5,851 nt of DNA from the NCBI GenBank assembly GCA_001798455.1, contig MGSI01000076.1, forward strand, positions 1 through 5,851, given 5' to 3'. Shown one piece after another: positions 1 to 5,720 of this stretch (positions within the stretch are counted from its first letter, which is position 1; every line of letters starts with the position of its first letter). Below the pieces are notes generated by a model that saw nothing but the letters and a program-made list of their open reading frames with translations, ran no database searches and was not told the DNA's origin. A program made the position numbers and the translations under genes. This DNA comes from Deltaproteobacteria bacterium RIFCSPLOWO2_02_FULL_57_26. GTDB taxonomy: Bacteria > Desulfobacterota > Binatia > UBA9968.

Positions 1-210
1 TACCCCAGGGGCTCGATGCCCGAGCTGATTAAAGACGGAGAGACCGGTTATCTGGCGCGCAGCGAAGATGAAATGGTACAGGCCATGGGCTCCGTGGGGA
101 AGATCAGCCGGAGGCGGTGCCGTGAGTGGGTGCGAGAAAAGTTCTCGCTGGAGCGGATGGTGGATGGATATGAAAAGCTCTACCAACAGGCGGTAGGCGG
201 AAGGCGGTAG
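1..210 (+). CDS. Glycosyltransferase family 4 (GT-B fold), C-terminal part only
   Basis: The frame is open from base 1, so this is the 3' end of a gene starting outside the window; the ATG at 16 is internal. The first residues read Y-P-R-G-S-M-P-E-L-I-K-D-G-E-T-G-Y-L. This is the donor-nucleotide-binding loop typical of GT4 (glycosyl transferases group 1) enzymes, in which the P-E glutamate lies near the sugar nucleotide. The tail (C-R-E-W-V-R-E-K-F-S then M-V-D-G-Y-E-K-L-Y) matches the family's final helix. Such enzymes transfer sugars from nucleotide donors in lipopolysaccharide, exopolysaccharide or glycolipid synthesis; acceptor and sugar cannot be told from this fragment. The last six residues (AVGGRR) and the stop codon lie inside a period-7 repeat, so the native C-terminus may have been altered by repeat expansion. 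Confidence 0.85.
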   Translation, partial: YPRGSMPELIKDGETGYLARSEDEMVQAMGSVGKISRRRCREWVREKFSLERMVDGYEKLYQQAVGGRR

Positions 211-217
211 GCGGAAG
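190..217 (+). repeat. Tandem 7-base repeat array, four units, overlapping a gene end
   Basis: Four consecutive heptamers, GCGGTAG, GCGGAAG, GCGGTAG and GCGGAAG, form a perfect duplication of a 14-base unit. The array begins within the glycosyltransferase frame; because 14 is not a multiple of three, the second copy is read in another phase and supplies the TAG stop at 208-210. Function is unknown. Heptameric intergenic arrays of this look are, from memory, scattered in some environmental bacterial genomes. Confidence 0.85.
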
Positions 218-276
218 GAAAGAGGTCTTTCGCCACTGCCTCATGCCTTACGGCTCACGCCTGTTGCCTTCTTTTT
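200..276 (+). terminator. Possible hairpin terminator made by the inverted heptamer arrays
   Basis: Bases 200-213 (gaaggcggtaggcg) can pair as RNA with 258-271 (cgcctgttgccttc) over 14 positions, eleven Watson-Crick and three G-U. A run of five T follows at 272-276. Position and T-run suit transcription termination after the glycosyltransferase. The loop is long (about 44 bases), so the structure may be incidental to the repeats. Confidence 0.35.
238..272 (-). repeat. Second 7-base repeat array, inverted relative to the first
   Basis: Five heptamers in phase: GCCTCAT, GCCTTAC, GGCTCAC, GCCTGTT and GCCTTCT. Read on the - strand they resemble the AGGC-type units at 190-217, so the two arrays face each other across about 20 bases. 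The units are more diverged than in the left array. They occupy most of the gap between the convergent glycosyltransferase and APC transporter genes. Confidence 0.75.
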
Positions 277-2113
277 AGTTGCAAATCATCAAATGGCAGT
301 TATGTGGTAAGCGATTCATCAGCCCTTTAACGACGTGTCCCCGAAGCATGTGATAGAAAGCAGACCGCCTCGTTGCCCCGACCAAAACCGTGTCCACGCC
401 GAGCTCTTTCGCGGCATTGGCGATCGCCTCAGCCGCGTTGTGGGAGATCGTCCATATGGGAATCATCTGGATGTCCTTGTCCCGTACCTCCTGCAGTGCG
501 TGCCGTAAAGTCCTGATCCCCTCATCGTTCGGCAGGTGCGGGGTTTCCCCATTGAAGAGGCCGGGCCACTCTTCCACGTAAATACAGTAGACGGCCGACT
601 CCCCCTTGCCTTTGGCGCGGGTAATCCCCTCCAGAATTAGGCGCGGGGTTTCGCCGCGCAGCGCCAGGAGCGTGGAGGACGGGTAAAGGGCTTTGAGGTC
701 CACCGCTTCGCCAAGAGTTACGAGTCCTTTTAATTCCTCCTCGACCAGATGTTCAGAGGCGCGGTACGCTCGGGCCTGGAGACGTTGGATCACGGGGATT
801 TGGTGCAGCATTTCAATAAACCATCCTCGCCGCACTCCGACCGCCGTTAGCATCCCGATCACGGTTAACGTTCCGCCGAAAAGCGTCGCTAGCTCTTTCT
901 CGACCAGATTGACCCCCCACGCGACGATGACGATCCCGGTTGTCAAGGTTCCGATTAGGAAGCCGAGGTCTCTTCGCCCAAGTCTCCACCGGATCACGTC
1001 GAGGCTGAGCGAGGAAAAGACAAACGCGCCGAGAAGTCCAAAGGCATACATGTCGCCGAGCACTGCCATTTTGCCTTGAGTCATCAGAATCACCAGAATC
1101 GGGATGGAGGTGGCAATCAAGATCGCAATGTGCGGAGTATTGAACGCGGCGCTGCGCGCCGAAAGAATCTTCGGGAGGAATCCTTGGTTTGTTAGCGCCA
1201 GAAAGACATGGTAGGAGCCGATGATTGCGGTGTTGGAGGCGAAGAGGAGCAAAGTCGAGGCGGTGAATACGACCGCCAGCTTTATGCCGAACCCGCCGGT
1301 CAGCCAGCCAAGTTCGGAGATGAAGCGCTCGCTTTGTGTGGCCTTCACCTCGTCCGAAAGGAGCGAAATTGAAAGCGTTGAGAGAATAGGGGAGGTAAGG
1401 ACTATGGTGATAATAACTGCGGCCATGGCGATGCGAGTCGTGCGCCGAAGGGGCAAGCGAATGGCCGGGCTAATCTGACTGATACTTTCTAAGCCGGAAA
1501 AGGCCAGCCATGCGCTCCCAAAGCCCACAAGCAAATCGTATCCTCCAAGATTCTTGCCAGTGCCAAGATGATTTAAGGTCGCCTGCCATTGGCTCCCGTC
1601 CATGGAGTAAAGACTCGACCCGATCACGACGAAGTCTACGATGAGAGCGCCGCTCGCCATAACCAGGGCGACGGTGGCGCTTTCGCGGATGCCGATGATG
1701 TTCAGCACGGCCAGCATGATCACGCCGCCGCAGGCTAAAAGGACGACGTAATGGTCGAGCGTGGGGAACACGCTACCGACGTACTGAAAGCCCGAGACTG
1801 CAGAGATTGCCGTGGTCAGAAAATAATCGACGGTGATGAGCATTCCCCCCAAGCAGCCCCACATCGGTCCGAAGGCTTTGGTCGTGATCGTGACGACACC
1901 GCCGCCTTCGGGATTCCGCCATGAAATTTCGATGTATTTTAAGGCGAGCAGGATGAATCCGCCGGTCGTAAGCAGCACGAAGAAAGGCGTGGCGTCCTTG
2001 ACGTGGCCGTAGAGTATGCCGGGGACGTAATAAACGGAAGTGCCGATATCACAGAAGACGACCGCCCACGCCAATAGCCAGTTGAGCTGTCTTGTATCCC
2101 TTGTCGGTTGCAT
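275..2113 (-). CDS. APC-superfamily permease with C-terminal UspA-like domain, KimA-type potassium importer candidate
   Basis: 612 residues: a hydrophobic APC (LeuT-fold) core of about 12 membrane segments (residues ~12-430), then a cytosolic domain (~475-612) with the layout of a universal stress protein. Architecture and length match KimA (YdaO, about 607 residues), a proton-coupled K+ importer. Residues that I recall lining the KimA K+ site have counterparts here: D22 and Y29 (D-I-G-T-S-V-Y-Y, TM1), T100 and S104 (L-T-T-A-I-S, TM3), S206 where KimA has Thr, E209 (F-S-G-L-E-S, TM6) and Y356. The N-P-E-G-G-G motif at 67-72 also fits. Kup proteins share the D-I-G-T-S motif but differ elsewhere. 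The Usp domain keeps V-L-V-G-A-T and a late R-G-H but lacks the full G-x2-G-x9-G-(S/T) ATP-binding pattern, so it may not bind ATP; in KimA this domain binds cyclic di-AMP. Amino-acid transport is the main alternative. The gene lies 114 bases downstream of mgtE. No Shine-Dalgarno is visible before the ATG. Confidence 0.85.
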   Translation of the reverse strand: MQPTRDTRQLNWLLAWAVVFCDIGTSVYYVPGILYGHVKDATPFFVLLTTGGFILLALKYIEISWRNPEGGGVVTITTKAFGPMWGCLGGMLITVDYFLTTAISAVSGFQYVGSVFPTLDHYVVLLACGGVIMLAVLNIIGIRESATVALVMASGALIVDFVVIGSSLYSMDGSQWQATLNHLGTGKNLGGYDLLVGFGSAWLAFSGLESISQISPAIRLPLRRTTRIAMAAVIITIVLTSPILSTLSISLLSDEVKATQSERFISELGWLTGGFGIKLAVVFTASTLLLFASNTAIIGSYHVFLALTNQGFLPKILSARSAAFNTPHIAILIATSIPILVILMTQGKMAVLGDMYAFGLLGAFVFSSLSLDVIRWRLGRRDLGFLIGTLTTGIVIVAWGVNLVEKELATLFGGTLTVIGMLTAVGVRRGWFIEMLHQIPVIQRLQARAYRASEHLVEEELKGLVTLGEAVDLKALYPSSTLLALRGETPRLILEGITRAKGKGESAVYCIYVEEWPGLFNGETPHLPNDEGIRTLRHALQEVRDKDIQMIPIWTISHNAAEAIANAAKELGVDTVLVGATRRSAFYHMLRGHVVKGLMNRLPHNCHLMICN

Positions 2114-2133
2114 AGGGGAAGGTTCGAATTTCG

Positions 2134-2163
2134 ATGATAGGGTTGCCGTCAGCCGGGAGTCAA
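2134..2163 (-). promoter_or_regulatory. Promoter candidate for the APC/Usp transporter
   Basis: On the - strand, TTGACT (-35, plus coordinates 2158-2163) and TATCAT (-10, 2134-2139) each match the sigma-70 consensus at five of six positions, with an 18-base spacer. The start would be near 2127, giving a leader of only about 13 bases before the ATG. A small palindrome, TCGAATTTCGA (2124-2134), sits at the start site. This suggests the transporter can be expressed independently of mgtE. Confidence 0.5.
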
Positions 2164-2227
2164 GGTCATTCAGCAGAAACCGGGGGTCGACTCCTTGATC
2201 CTTTGGCTCGGGATTGCCACGCAGACC

Positions 2228-3541
2228 TCATAATAATGTCCCGCGAAGAATCATGGCCGCGACGCTAAAATAGATGACCAGGCCGGTGACGTCGACCAGG
2301 GTGGCGACGAAGGGGGCGGACGCGCTGGCCGGGTCGAATTTAAACAGGCGCAGGAGCAACGGGAGAAGCGAGCCGGTAATCGTCCCCCACAGGACAACGC
2401 CAACGAGGCTTAAGGCGACCGTGAGCCCAACCAGCAGCCAATGCTCGCCGTATAGCTGAAAAAGGGTCTGCCAGAGAAGGATTCGGCCGAAGCCAATGGC
2501 GGCCAGTATGGAACCCAAGGCGAGCCCGGTAACGAGCTCGCGTCTGATCACCCGCCACCAGTCCTGTAGCCTGACTTCACCCAGGGCCATGGCCCGGACC
2601 ACAAGGGTGGACGCCTGCGAGCCTGAGTTGCCGCCGCTGCTAATGATTAGAGGGACAAACAAAGCAAGAACCACTGCGCGGGCGATCTCCGCCTCAAAAT
2701 AGCCCATGGCTGTGGCGGTAAGCGTCTCGCCCAGAAATAGAGCGGACAACCAGCCGCCTCGCTTTCGAATCATGCGAAGAAGCGGAATTTGAAGATAAGG
2801 TCCGTCCAGGGCCTCCGTACCACCGATCTTCTGAATGTCCTCGGTGGCCTCCTCCTGGACGACGTCGATGATATCGTCCACCGTGACGATACCTTTGATG
2901 TGCCTTTCCTCATCGACAATCGGGATCATCATGAGATTATGGCGGGCGAAGAGGTGGCTTAGGGCCTCCTGATCTAGATTCTCCGGAGCCGTCACCACGT
3001 CAGTCCGCATCACCTCCTGGATGAGCCGCTCGCCCGGGGTGGTAAGCAGATCCCGGAACGAGGTCACTCCAAGCAGCCGCTCTTGGGGGTCGACTACATA
3101 GGCATAATAGACAGCTTTCGCCCGTGAGCGCGCGTCTCTGCGAAGGTAACTGACCGCCTCGTTCACGCTCATATCGGGTCGGAGCCGCGCGTAGCGAGGG
3201 TTCATAAGCCCTCCGGCCTCATCTTCCGCATAGTCGAGAAGGCCTTTGACCTCGCTTCGGGTCTGGTCATCGAGTAGCGAGAGAAGGCTTTCGTGCTCGG
3301 GTGCGGCGCTCTCCTGGATGACATCCGCGGCCTCGTCCGGGGGAAGCAGCCTGATCCACAAGCGGCGCTCTCCCGCTCGAAGCCCTTGGAGCACCTGAGC
3401 CTTGTCCTGCGCGTTAAGTTGGAGAAAAAACTCTTCCGCCTCTTGCCGTTGGAGAAGTTCAAAACCCTCCACCCGTTCAGCGGTCGAGAGCACCGGCCAG
3501 GCCTCGTAGAGTTCGTTAAGGGTGAAAGCTTTCTCGGCCAT
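2228..3541 (-). CDS. mgtE: Magnesium channel/transporter MgtE
   Basis: 437 residues, close to the usual ~450. The order is an N-terminal MgtE_N helical domain (~1-128, with D-E-A-G-G-L-M at 107-113), two CBS domains (~129-190 and ~191-250), a connecting plug-helix region, and five membrane segments (~262-433). Family signatures in the pore domain are P-L-I-I-S-S-G-G-N-S-G-S-Q (297-309) and L-V-D-V-T-G (415-420). Asp417 should correspond to the Mg2+-coordinating pore aspartate (D432 in Thermus thermophilus MgtE). In that family the protein is a homodimeric inner-membrane Mg2+ channel; intracellular Mg2+ binding between the acidic N and CBS domains closes the pore. The start is supported by AGGGGA (plus 3547-3552) about five bases before the ATG. 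The gene lies upstream of, and in the same direction as, the KimA-like transporter. Nothing looks truncated. Confidence 0.95.
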   Translation of the reverse strand: MAEKAFTLNELYEAWPVLSTAERVEGFELLQRQEAEEFFLQLNAQDKAQVLQGLRAGERRLWIRLLPPDEAADVIQESAAPEHESLLSLLDDQTRSEVKGLLDYAEDEAGGLMNPRYARLRPDMSVNEAVSYLRRDARSRAKAVYYAYVVDPQERLLGVTSFRDLLTTPGERLIQEVMRTDVVTAPENLDQEALSHLFARHNLMMIPIVDEERHIKGIVTVDDIIDVVQEEATEDIQKIGGTEALDGPYLQIPLLRMIRKRGGWLSALFLGETLTATAMGYFEAEIARAVVLALFVPLIISSGGNSGSQASTLVVRAMALGEVRLQDWWRVIRRELVTGLALGSILAAIGFGRILLWQTLFQLYGEHWLLVGLTVALSLVGVVLWGTITGSLLPLLLRLFKFDPASASAPFVATLVDVTGLVIYFSVAAMILRGTLL

Positions 3542-3585
3542 GGTTTTCCCCTGCTTGGTCCGGAAATGAAATCAATGAATGATAC

Positions 3586-3612
3586 ATGAGACTGCCCTTT
3601 GCCCAGTCTCAT
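3586..3612. promoter_or_regulatory. Perfect 9+9 inverted repeat, operator-like, overlapping the mgtE -10
   Basis: ATGAGACTG (3586-3594) and CAGTCTCAT (3604-3612) are exact inverted copies separated by nine bases. The distance between half-site centres is 18 bases, less than two helical turns, suitable for a dimeric regulator. One arm covers most of the predicted mgtE -10, so a bound protein would block the promoter. In the transcript it could also form a 9-bp hairpin, but no T-run follows, so it is not a terminator. No known operator is recognised. Confidence 0.55.
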
Positions 3613-3636
3613 AACAGGGGATTTGCCGACAATCAA
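3608..3636 (-). promoter_or_regulatory. Promoter candidate for mgtE
   Basis: On the - strand, TTGATT (-35, plus coordinates 3631-3636) is followed after 17 bases by TATGAG (-10, 3608-3613). The TG of an extended -10 (TGT-TATGAG) is present. Each hexamer matches the consensus at four of six positions; extended -10 and spacing add support. The predicted start near 3601 falls inside a perfect inverted repeat (3586-3612). Confidence 0.4.
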
Positions 3637-3705
3637 CTAATGGATTGGCCCGACATCGGTGCCTCAGTGTCTCCAGCGGGAGTTTTTCAGCCTCGTTGAG
3701 GGCCC

Positions 3706-3734
3706 TTGCAATCCTTACCCGGATGGGTGATAAA
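3706..3734 (+). promoter_or_regulatory. Promoter candidate for the PAS-DHp-REC/TPR operon
   Basis: TTGCAA (3706-3711) and GATAAA (3729-3734) are 17 bases apart; each matches the sigma-70 consensus at four of six positions. The start would be about 14 bases before the ATG at 3755. No Shine-Dalgarno is seen in that interval, so the leader would be very short. This is a weak assignment resting on spacing and position. Confidence 0.3.
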
Positions 3735-3754
3735 AAGTCAGACCGAATTCCAAT

Positions 3755-4876
3755 ATGCTTCTTTCTCCTCAGTACATCCAGAAATTGGTCGAGAACTGTC
3801 CTGACATCATCATTGCCGTGGACCGGCATGGGACCATCATTTTTTACAATGATGGGGCCAGGCAAAACCTCGGTTTCAGCCAGGCTGAGATTTTGGGAAA
3901 GAGCGTCCTGGAGGTCTATCCTACCTGCGAAGAGGCTAAGAGAGTCATGGCGGCCATGCGCGAGGGGGAAGGCGGCGAGCGGGGGAGGATACGCAACTTC
4001 GAGACCATCTTCAAAACCAAGAGAGGAGAAGAGATCCCCGTCGCCATTTCCGCCTCGATCATTTACGATGACGCCGGCAGAGAGATCGGTTCGATCGGCT
4101 TTGCCAAGGACATCCGAGAGATCCGACATCGGGACAAGTTGGCCACTCTCGGCGAGATCGCCGTTGGCCTATCCCACGAAATCAACAATTCCCTTGAGGT
4201 CCTCGTGAACCATCTGAACTTGCTCCAGCAATACGTGGGTCGGGTTGCGACGGACGAGGACTATATCGTGGAATCCGAGCGGCTCGAGTCGGTCGAGCAG
4301 CAGCTCAGGAAGATCCAGAAGATTACCCTCCGGATCGGAGAGATGGCTGAGGAAGGGGAATACGGGACCAAAGAGTACCACGGTGGAAAGAGGATGGCCG
4401 ACCTCGGTGTCAAGAGAGAGGTGAGCGCTGAAAAGGACGGGGAGAAAGAGGCCCGGTTGTCCTTGCGAGGGCTCCGTTTGATGGTGGTCGACGATGACTT
4501 GGGGGTTTGTCAATCGCTACGCGATCTCCTGCGGGAAGAGGAATGCGCCGTGGAAACCGCCTGCTCGGGAAGAGAGGCGATGGAATTGATGCAAACAAAG
4601 GAGTTCGACCTGGTTCTGAGCGACGTAGTGATGCCGGATATGGACGGTTATGAGCTTTACGCCGCGGTCAAAAGCAAAGCGCCGGATTTACCGGTCGTGC
4701 TCATGACGGCTTTTTATTACGATAAGGACCACGTGATCAAACGGAGTTGTCTCGATGGCCTGAAAGGCGTGATCTTCAAAAAGCCCATCGACCCCTCCAA
4801 GCTAAGAAAGATCATTCTTGAGCAGTGCCATAGGTCCCTCTCAACTGAGCCAAGCAAGGAAGGCGACCGGTTGTGA
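3755..4876 (+). CDS. PAS-DHp-receiver signalling protein lacking a histidine-kinase ATPase domain
   Basis: 373 residues, soluble, without membrane segments. Residues ~8-121 are a PAS domain (L-V-E-N-C-P-D-I-I-I-A-V-D start, G-F-A-K-D-I-R-E end). Residues ~123-200 are a HisKA-type dimerisation helix pair with the phospho-acceptor H141 in G-L-S-H-E-I-N-N. Residues ~241-358 are a receiver with acidic pair D246/D247, phospho-acceptor D290 (L-S-D-V-V-M-P-D-M-D-G), T318 and K343 (K-K-P). Between DHp and receiver only about 38 hydrophilic residues remain, where a HATPase_c domain of ~150 residues with N, G1, F and G2 boxes would be expected. It therefore cannot phosphorylate itself in the usual way; it may act as a phosphotransfer/receiver hub for another kinase, or as a phosphatase-like scaffold. 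A stop (TAA, 3731-3733) lies upstream in frame, and no other start precedes the PAS domain. It overlaps the following TPR gene by four bases. Confidence 0.88.
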   Translation: MLLSPQYIQKLVENCPDIIIAVDRHGTIIFYNDGARQNLGFSQAEILGKSVLEVYPTCEEAKRVMAAMREGEGGERGRIRNFETIFKTKRGEEIPVAISASIIYDDAGREIGSIGFAKDIREIRHRDKLATLGEIAVGLSHEINNSLEVLVNHLNLLQQYVGRVATDEDYIVESERLESVEQQLRKIQKITLRIGEMAEEGEYGTKEYHGGKRMADLGVKREVSAEKDGEKEARLSLRGLRLMVVDDDLGVCQSLRDLLREEECAVETACSGREAMELMQTKEFDLVLSDVVMPDMDGYELYAAVKSKAPDLPVVLMTAFYYDKDHVIKRSCLDGLKGVIFKKPIDPSKLRKIILEQCHRSLSTEPSKEGDRL

Positions 4877-5220
4877 CCAAGGAGGAATACTACCAGCAGG
4901 GGATGGAATATTTTGCCGAGGAGAAGGTCGATGAGGCCATCCAGTCGTATCAAAAAGCCCTGAAGGAAGATCCGAACTACGCCGATGCCTTACACGCCCT
5001 GGCAATGACTTACGCGGCCAAGGATCTGCTGGACGACGCCATCGAAGTCGGCAAGAAGTTGATCGAAGTGAGCCCGGAAGACGAACTCGCCTACACTAGC
5101 CTCTCCATATTTTATCAACGCAAAGGCATGATCGAAGAAGCCGAGCACATCGGCGCGAAGGCGAGGACCCTGGGTTGGAAGCGGCAGCTTCAGGAGAAGA
5201 AAGAGGCGGCCAAAGAATAA
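4873..5220 (+). CDS. Small TPR-repeat protein, translationally coupled to the PAS-DHp-REC gene
   Basis: 115 residues, almost entirely three tetratricopeptide repeats: ~4-37 (Y-Y-Q-Q-G-M-E-Y-F onward, ending D-P-N-Y-A), ~38-71 (A-L-H-A-L-A-M-T-Y) and ~72-105 (A-Y-T-S-L-S-I-F-Y). A lysine-rich tail follows. There is no signal peptide or membrane segment, so it is probably a cytosolic protein-protein adaptor. The start is GTG in the overlap GTGA (4873-4876) with the upstream stop. AAGGAAGG (4856-4863) gives good ribosome-binding-site spacing, and the first TPR helix begins directly after this start, whereas the later ATG at 4903 would cut it. The overlap implies coupled synthesis with the upstream signalling protein, making that protein a likely partner (inference). 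Three repeats are few for a stable superhelix, so it may dimerise or dock on a partner. Confidence 0.85.
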   Translation: MTKEEYYQQGMEYFAEEKVDEAIQSYQKALKEDPNYADALHALAMTYAAKDLLDDAIEVGKKLIEVSPEDELAYTSLSIFYQRKGMIEEAEHIGAKARTLGWKRQLQEKKEAAKE

Positions 5221-5289
5221 AAGCCCCTGTTCGGCAGAGAACAACCCACCCTTGTCGGATAATCGCTCCCTCAGTTACACTTACGTCCG

Positions 5290-5562
5290 ATGCCCGATCC
5301 CCCACCCCAAGTAAAAGCGCTAGTAGATCGATTTGACCAGAATATCGACTCCTACCAGAGCCAAGCGTATAACGAGACTCAAGTCCGGCTGGAATTCATC
5401 AACCCCTTCTTCGAGACCCTGGGATGGGACGTCGCCAACAAGCAGGGCTATGCCGAGCCCTACAAAGACGTCATCCACGAGGATGCCGTAAAGGTCGGCG
5501 GCGCGACCAAAGCACCAGTCTTCACAATTCTATTGAAGCAAATTGCCGTCACTTTCGTCTAA
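5290..5562 (+). pseudogene. Truncated N-terminus of a type IIG (Eco57I-like) restriction-modification enzyme
   Basis: Residues 1-76 match the N-terminal nuclease region of large fused restriction-methyltransferase proteins: V-K-A-L-V-D-R-F-D-Q-N, then Y-N-E-T-Q-V-R-L-E-F-I-N-P-F-F, L-G-W-D-V-A-N-K-Q-G-Y-A-E, Y-K-D-V-I-H-E-D and G-G-A-T-K-A-P. Family members continue P-D-Y and then E-A-K, the PD-(D/E)xK catalytic residues, followed by a methyltransferase and specificity region, often about 1000 residues in all. Here the frame leaves the family after P76 (from base 5518) and stops 14 unrelated residues later. The other two forward frames do not resume the family sequence, so this looks like a deletion or rearrangement junction and not a simple frameshift. 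The fragment lacks catalytic residues and should have no nuclease or methylase activity. No Shine-Dalgarno precedes the ATG. A deliberately short protein cannot be excluded. Confidence 0.8.
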
Positions 5563-5639
5563 GGAGTCAGCCGATAGGTAGGGCAGAAGGGAACATGGAA
5601 GTTACTCCTTTAAAGGGGTGAAGGATCTGCCCGAGTATA

Positions 5640-5666
5640 GATCGGACTGAGGACGGGAGCCCGATT
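5640..5666 (+). promoter_or_regulatory. Possible antiterminator hairpin
   Basis: GATCGGACT (5640-5648) can pair with AGCCCGATT (5658-5666) over nine positions with one A-C mismatch and one terminal G-U. The right-hand strand is the left arm of the terminator stem, so the two structures exclude each other. It is much weaker than the terminator and would need a ligand, protein or ribosome to win. Confidence 0.35.
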
Positions 5667-5720
5667 CTCTATCAGATGGACTGGTTCGTCTGTAGAGGGA
5701 ATCGGGCTCTTTTCTTTTTC
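5657..5720 (+). terminator. Strong intrinsic terminator upstream of the partial gene
   Basis: GAGCCCGATTC (5657-5667) pairs perfectly with GAATCGGGCTC (5699-5709). The stem continues with TCTA/TAGA (5668-5671/5693-5696, two bulged G on the right), one bulged T (5672), CAGA/TCTG (5673-5676/5689-5692) and four more pairs including G-U, closing on loop CTGG (5681-5684). TTTTCTTTTT follows at 5710-5719. It may simply end upstream transcription or act as the expression platform of a regulated leader. Confidence 0.85.

Noticed and set aside
190..276. Degenerate CRISPR-like or attachment-site repeat
   Set aside because: Units are seven bases with no spacers, and there are no cas or integrase genes nearby.
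275..2113. Assignment as a Kup-type potassium transporter because of the D-I-G-T-S motif
   Set aside because: The overall pattern (N-P-E-G-G-G, L-T-T-A-I-S, F-S-G-L-E-S and a Usp-like tail) fits KimA-like APC proteins better than Kup.
2114..2227. CTG-initiated N-terminal extension of the KimA-like transporter
   Set aside because: No ATG, GTG or TTG occurs in frame in this gap, and a good promoter candidate lies within it, so the ATG at 2111-2113 is preferred.
3202..3636. 144-residue open frame on the - strand overlapping the mgtE start
   Set aside because: Arg/Ser/Pro-rich low-complexity shadow in another frame of mgtE; mgtE itself has full family motifs there.
3671..3687. CTCC-AGCG-GGAG followed by TTTTT as an intrinsic terminator
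   Set aside because: The stem is only four base pairs and no gene ends upstream on this strand; probably chance, though it lies between the divergent genes.
3542..3754. Mg2+ (M-box) or cyclic di-AMP riboswitch upstream of mgtE
   Set aside because: The predicted leader is only about 60 bases, too short for either class, and their conserved elements are not visible; an operator explains the palindrome better.
3572..4129. 185-residue open frame on the - strand, antisense to the PAS domain
   Set aside because: Typical antisense shadow of GC-rich coding sequence; no recognisable domain and it occupies the mgtE promoter region.
3645..4208. 187-residue open frame on the + strand overlapping the PAS-DHp-REC gene
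   Set aside because: Arg/Ser/Pro-rich translation without domain features; it overlaps a gene with clear PAS and DHp motifs in another frame.
4169..4513. 114-residue - strand open frame antisense to the DHp region
   Set aside because: Shadow of a well-supported gene, with no promoter, Shine-Dalgarno or domain signal.
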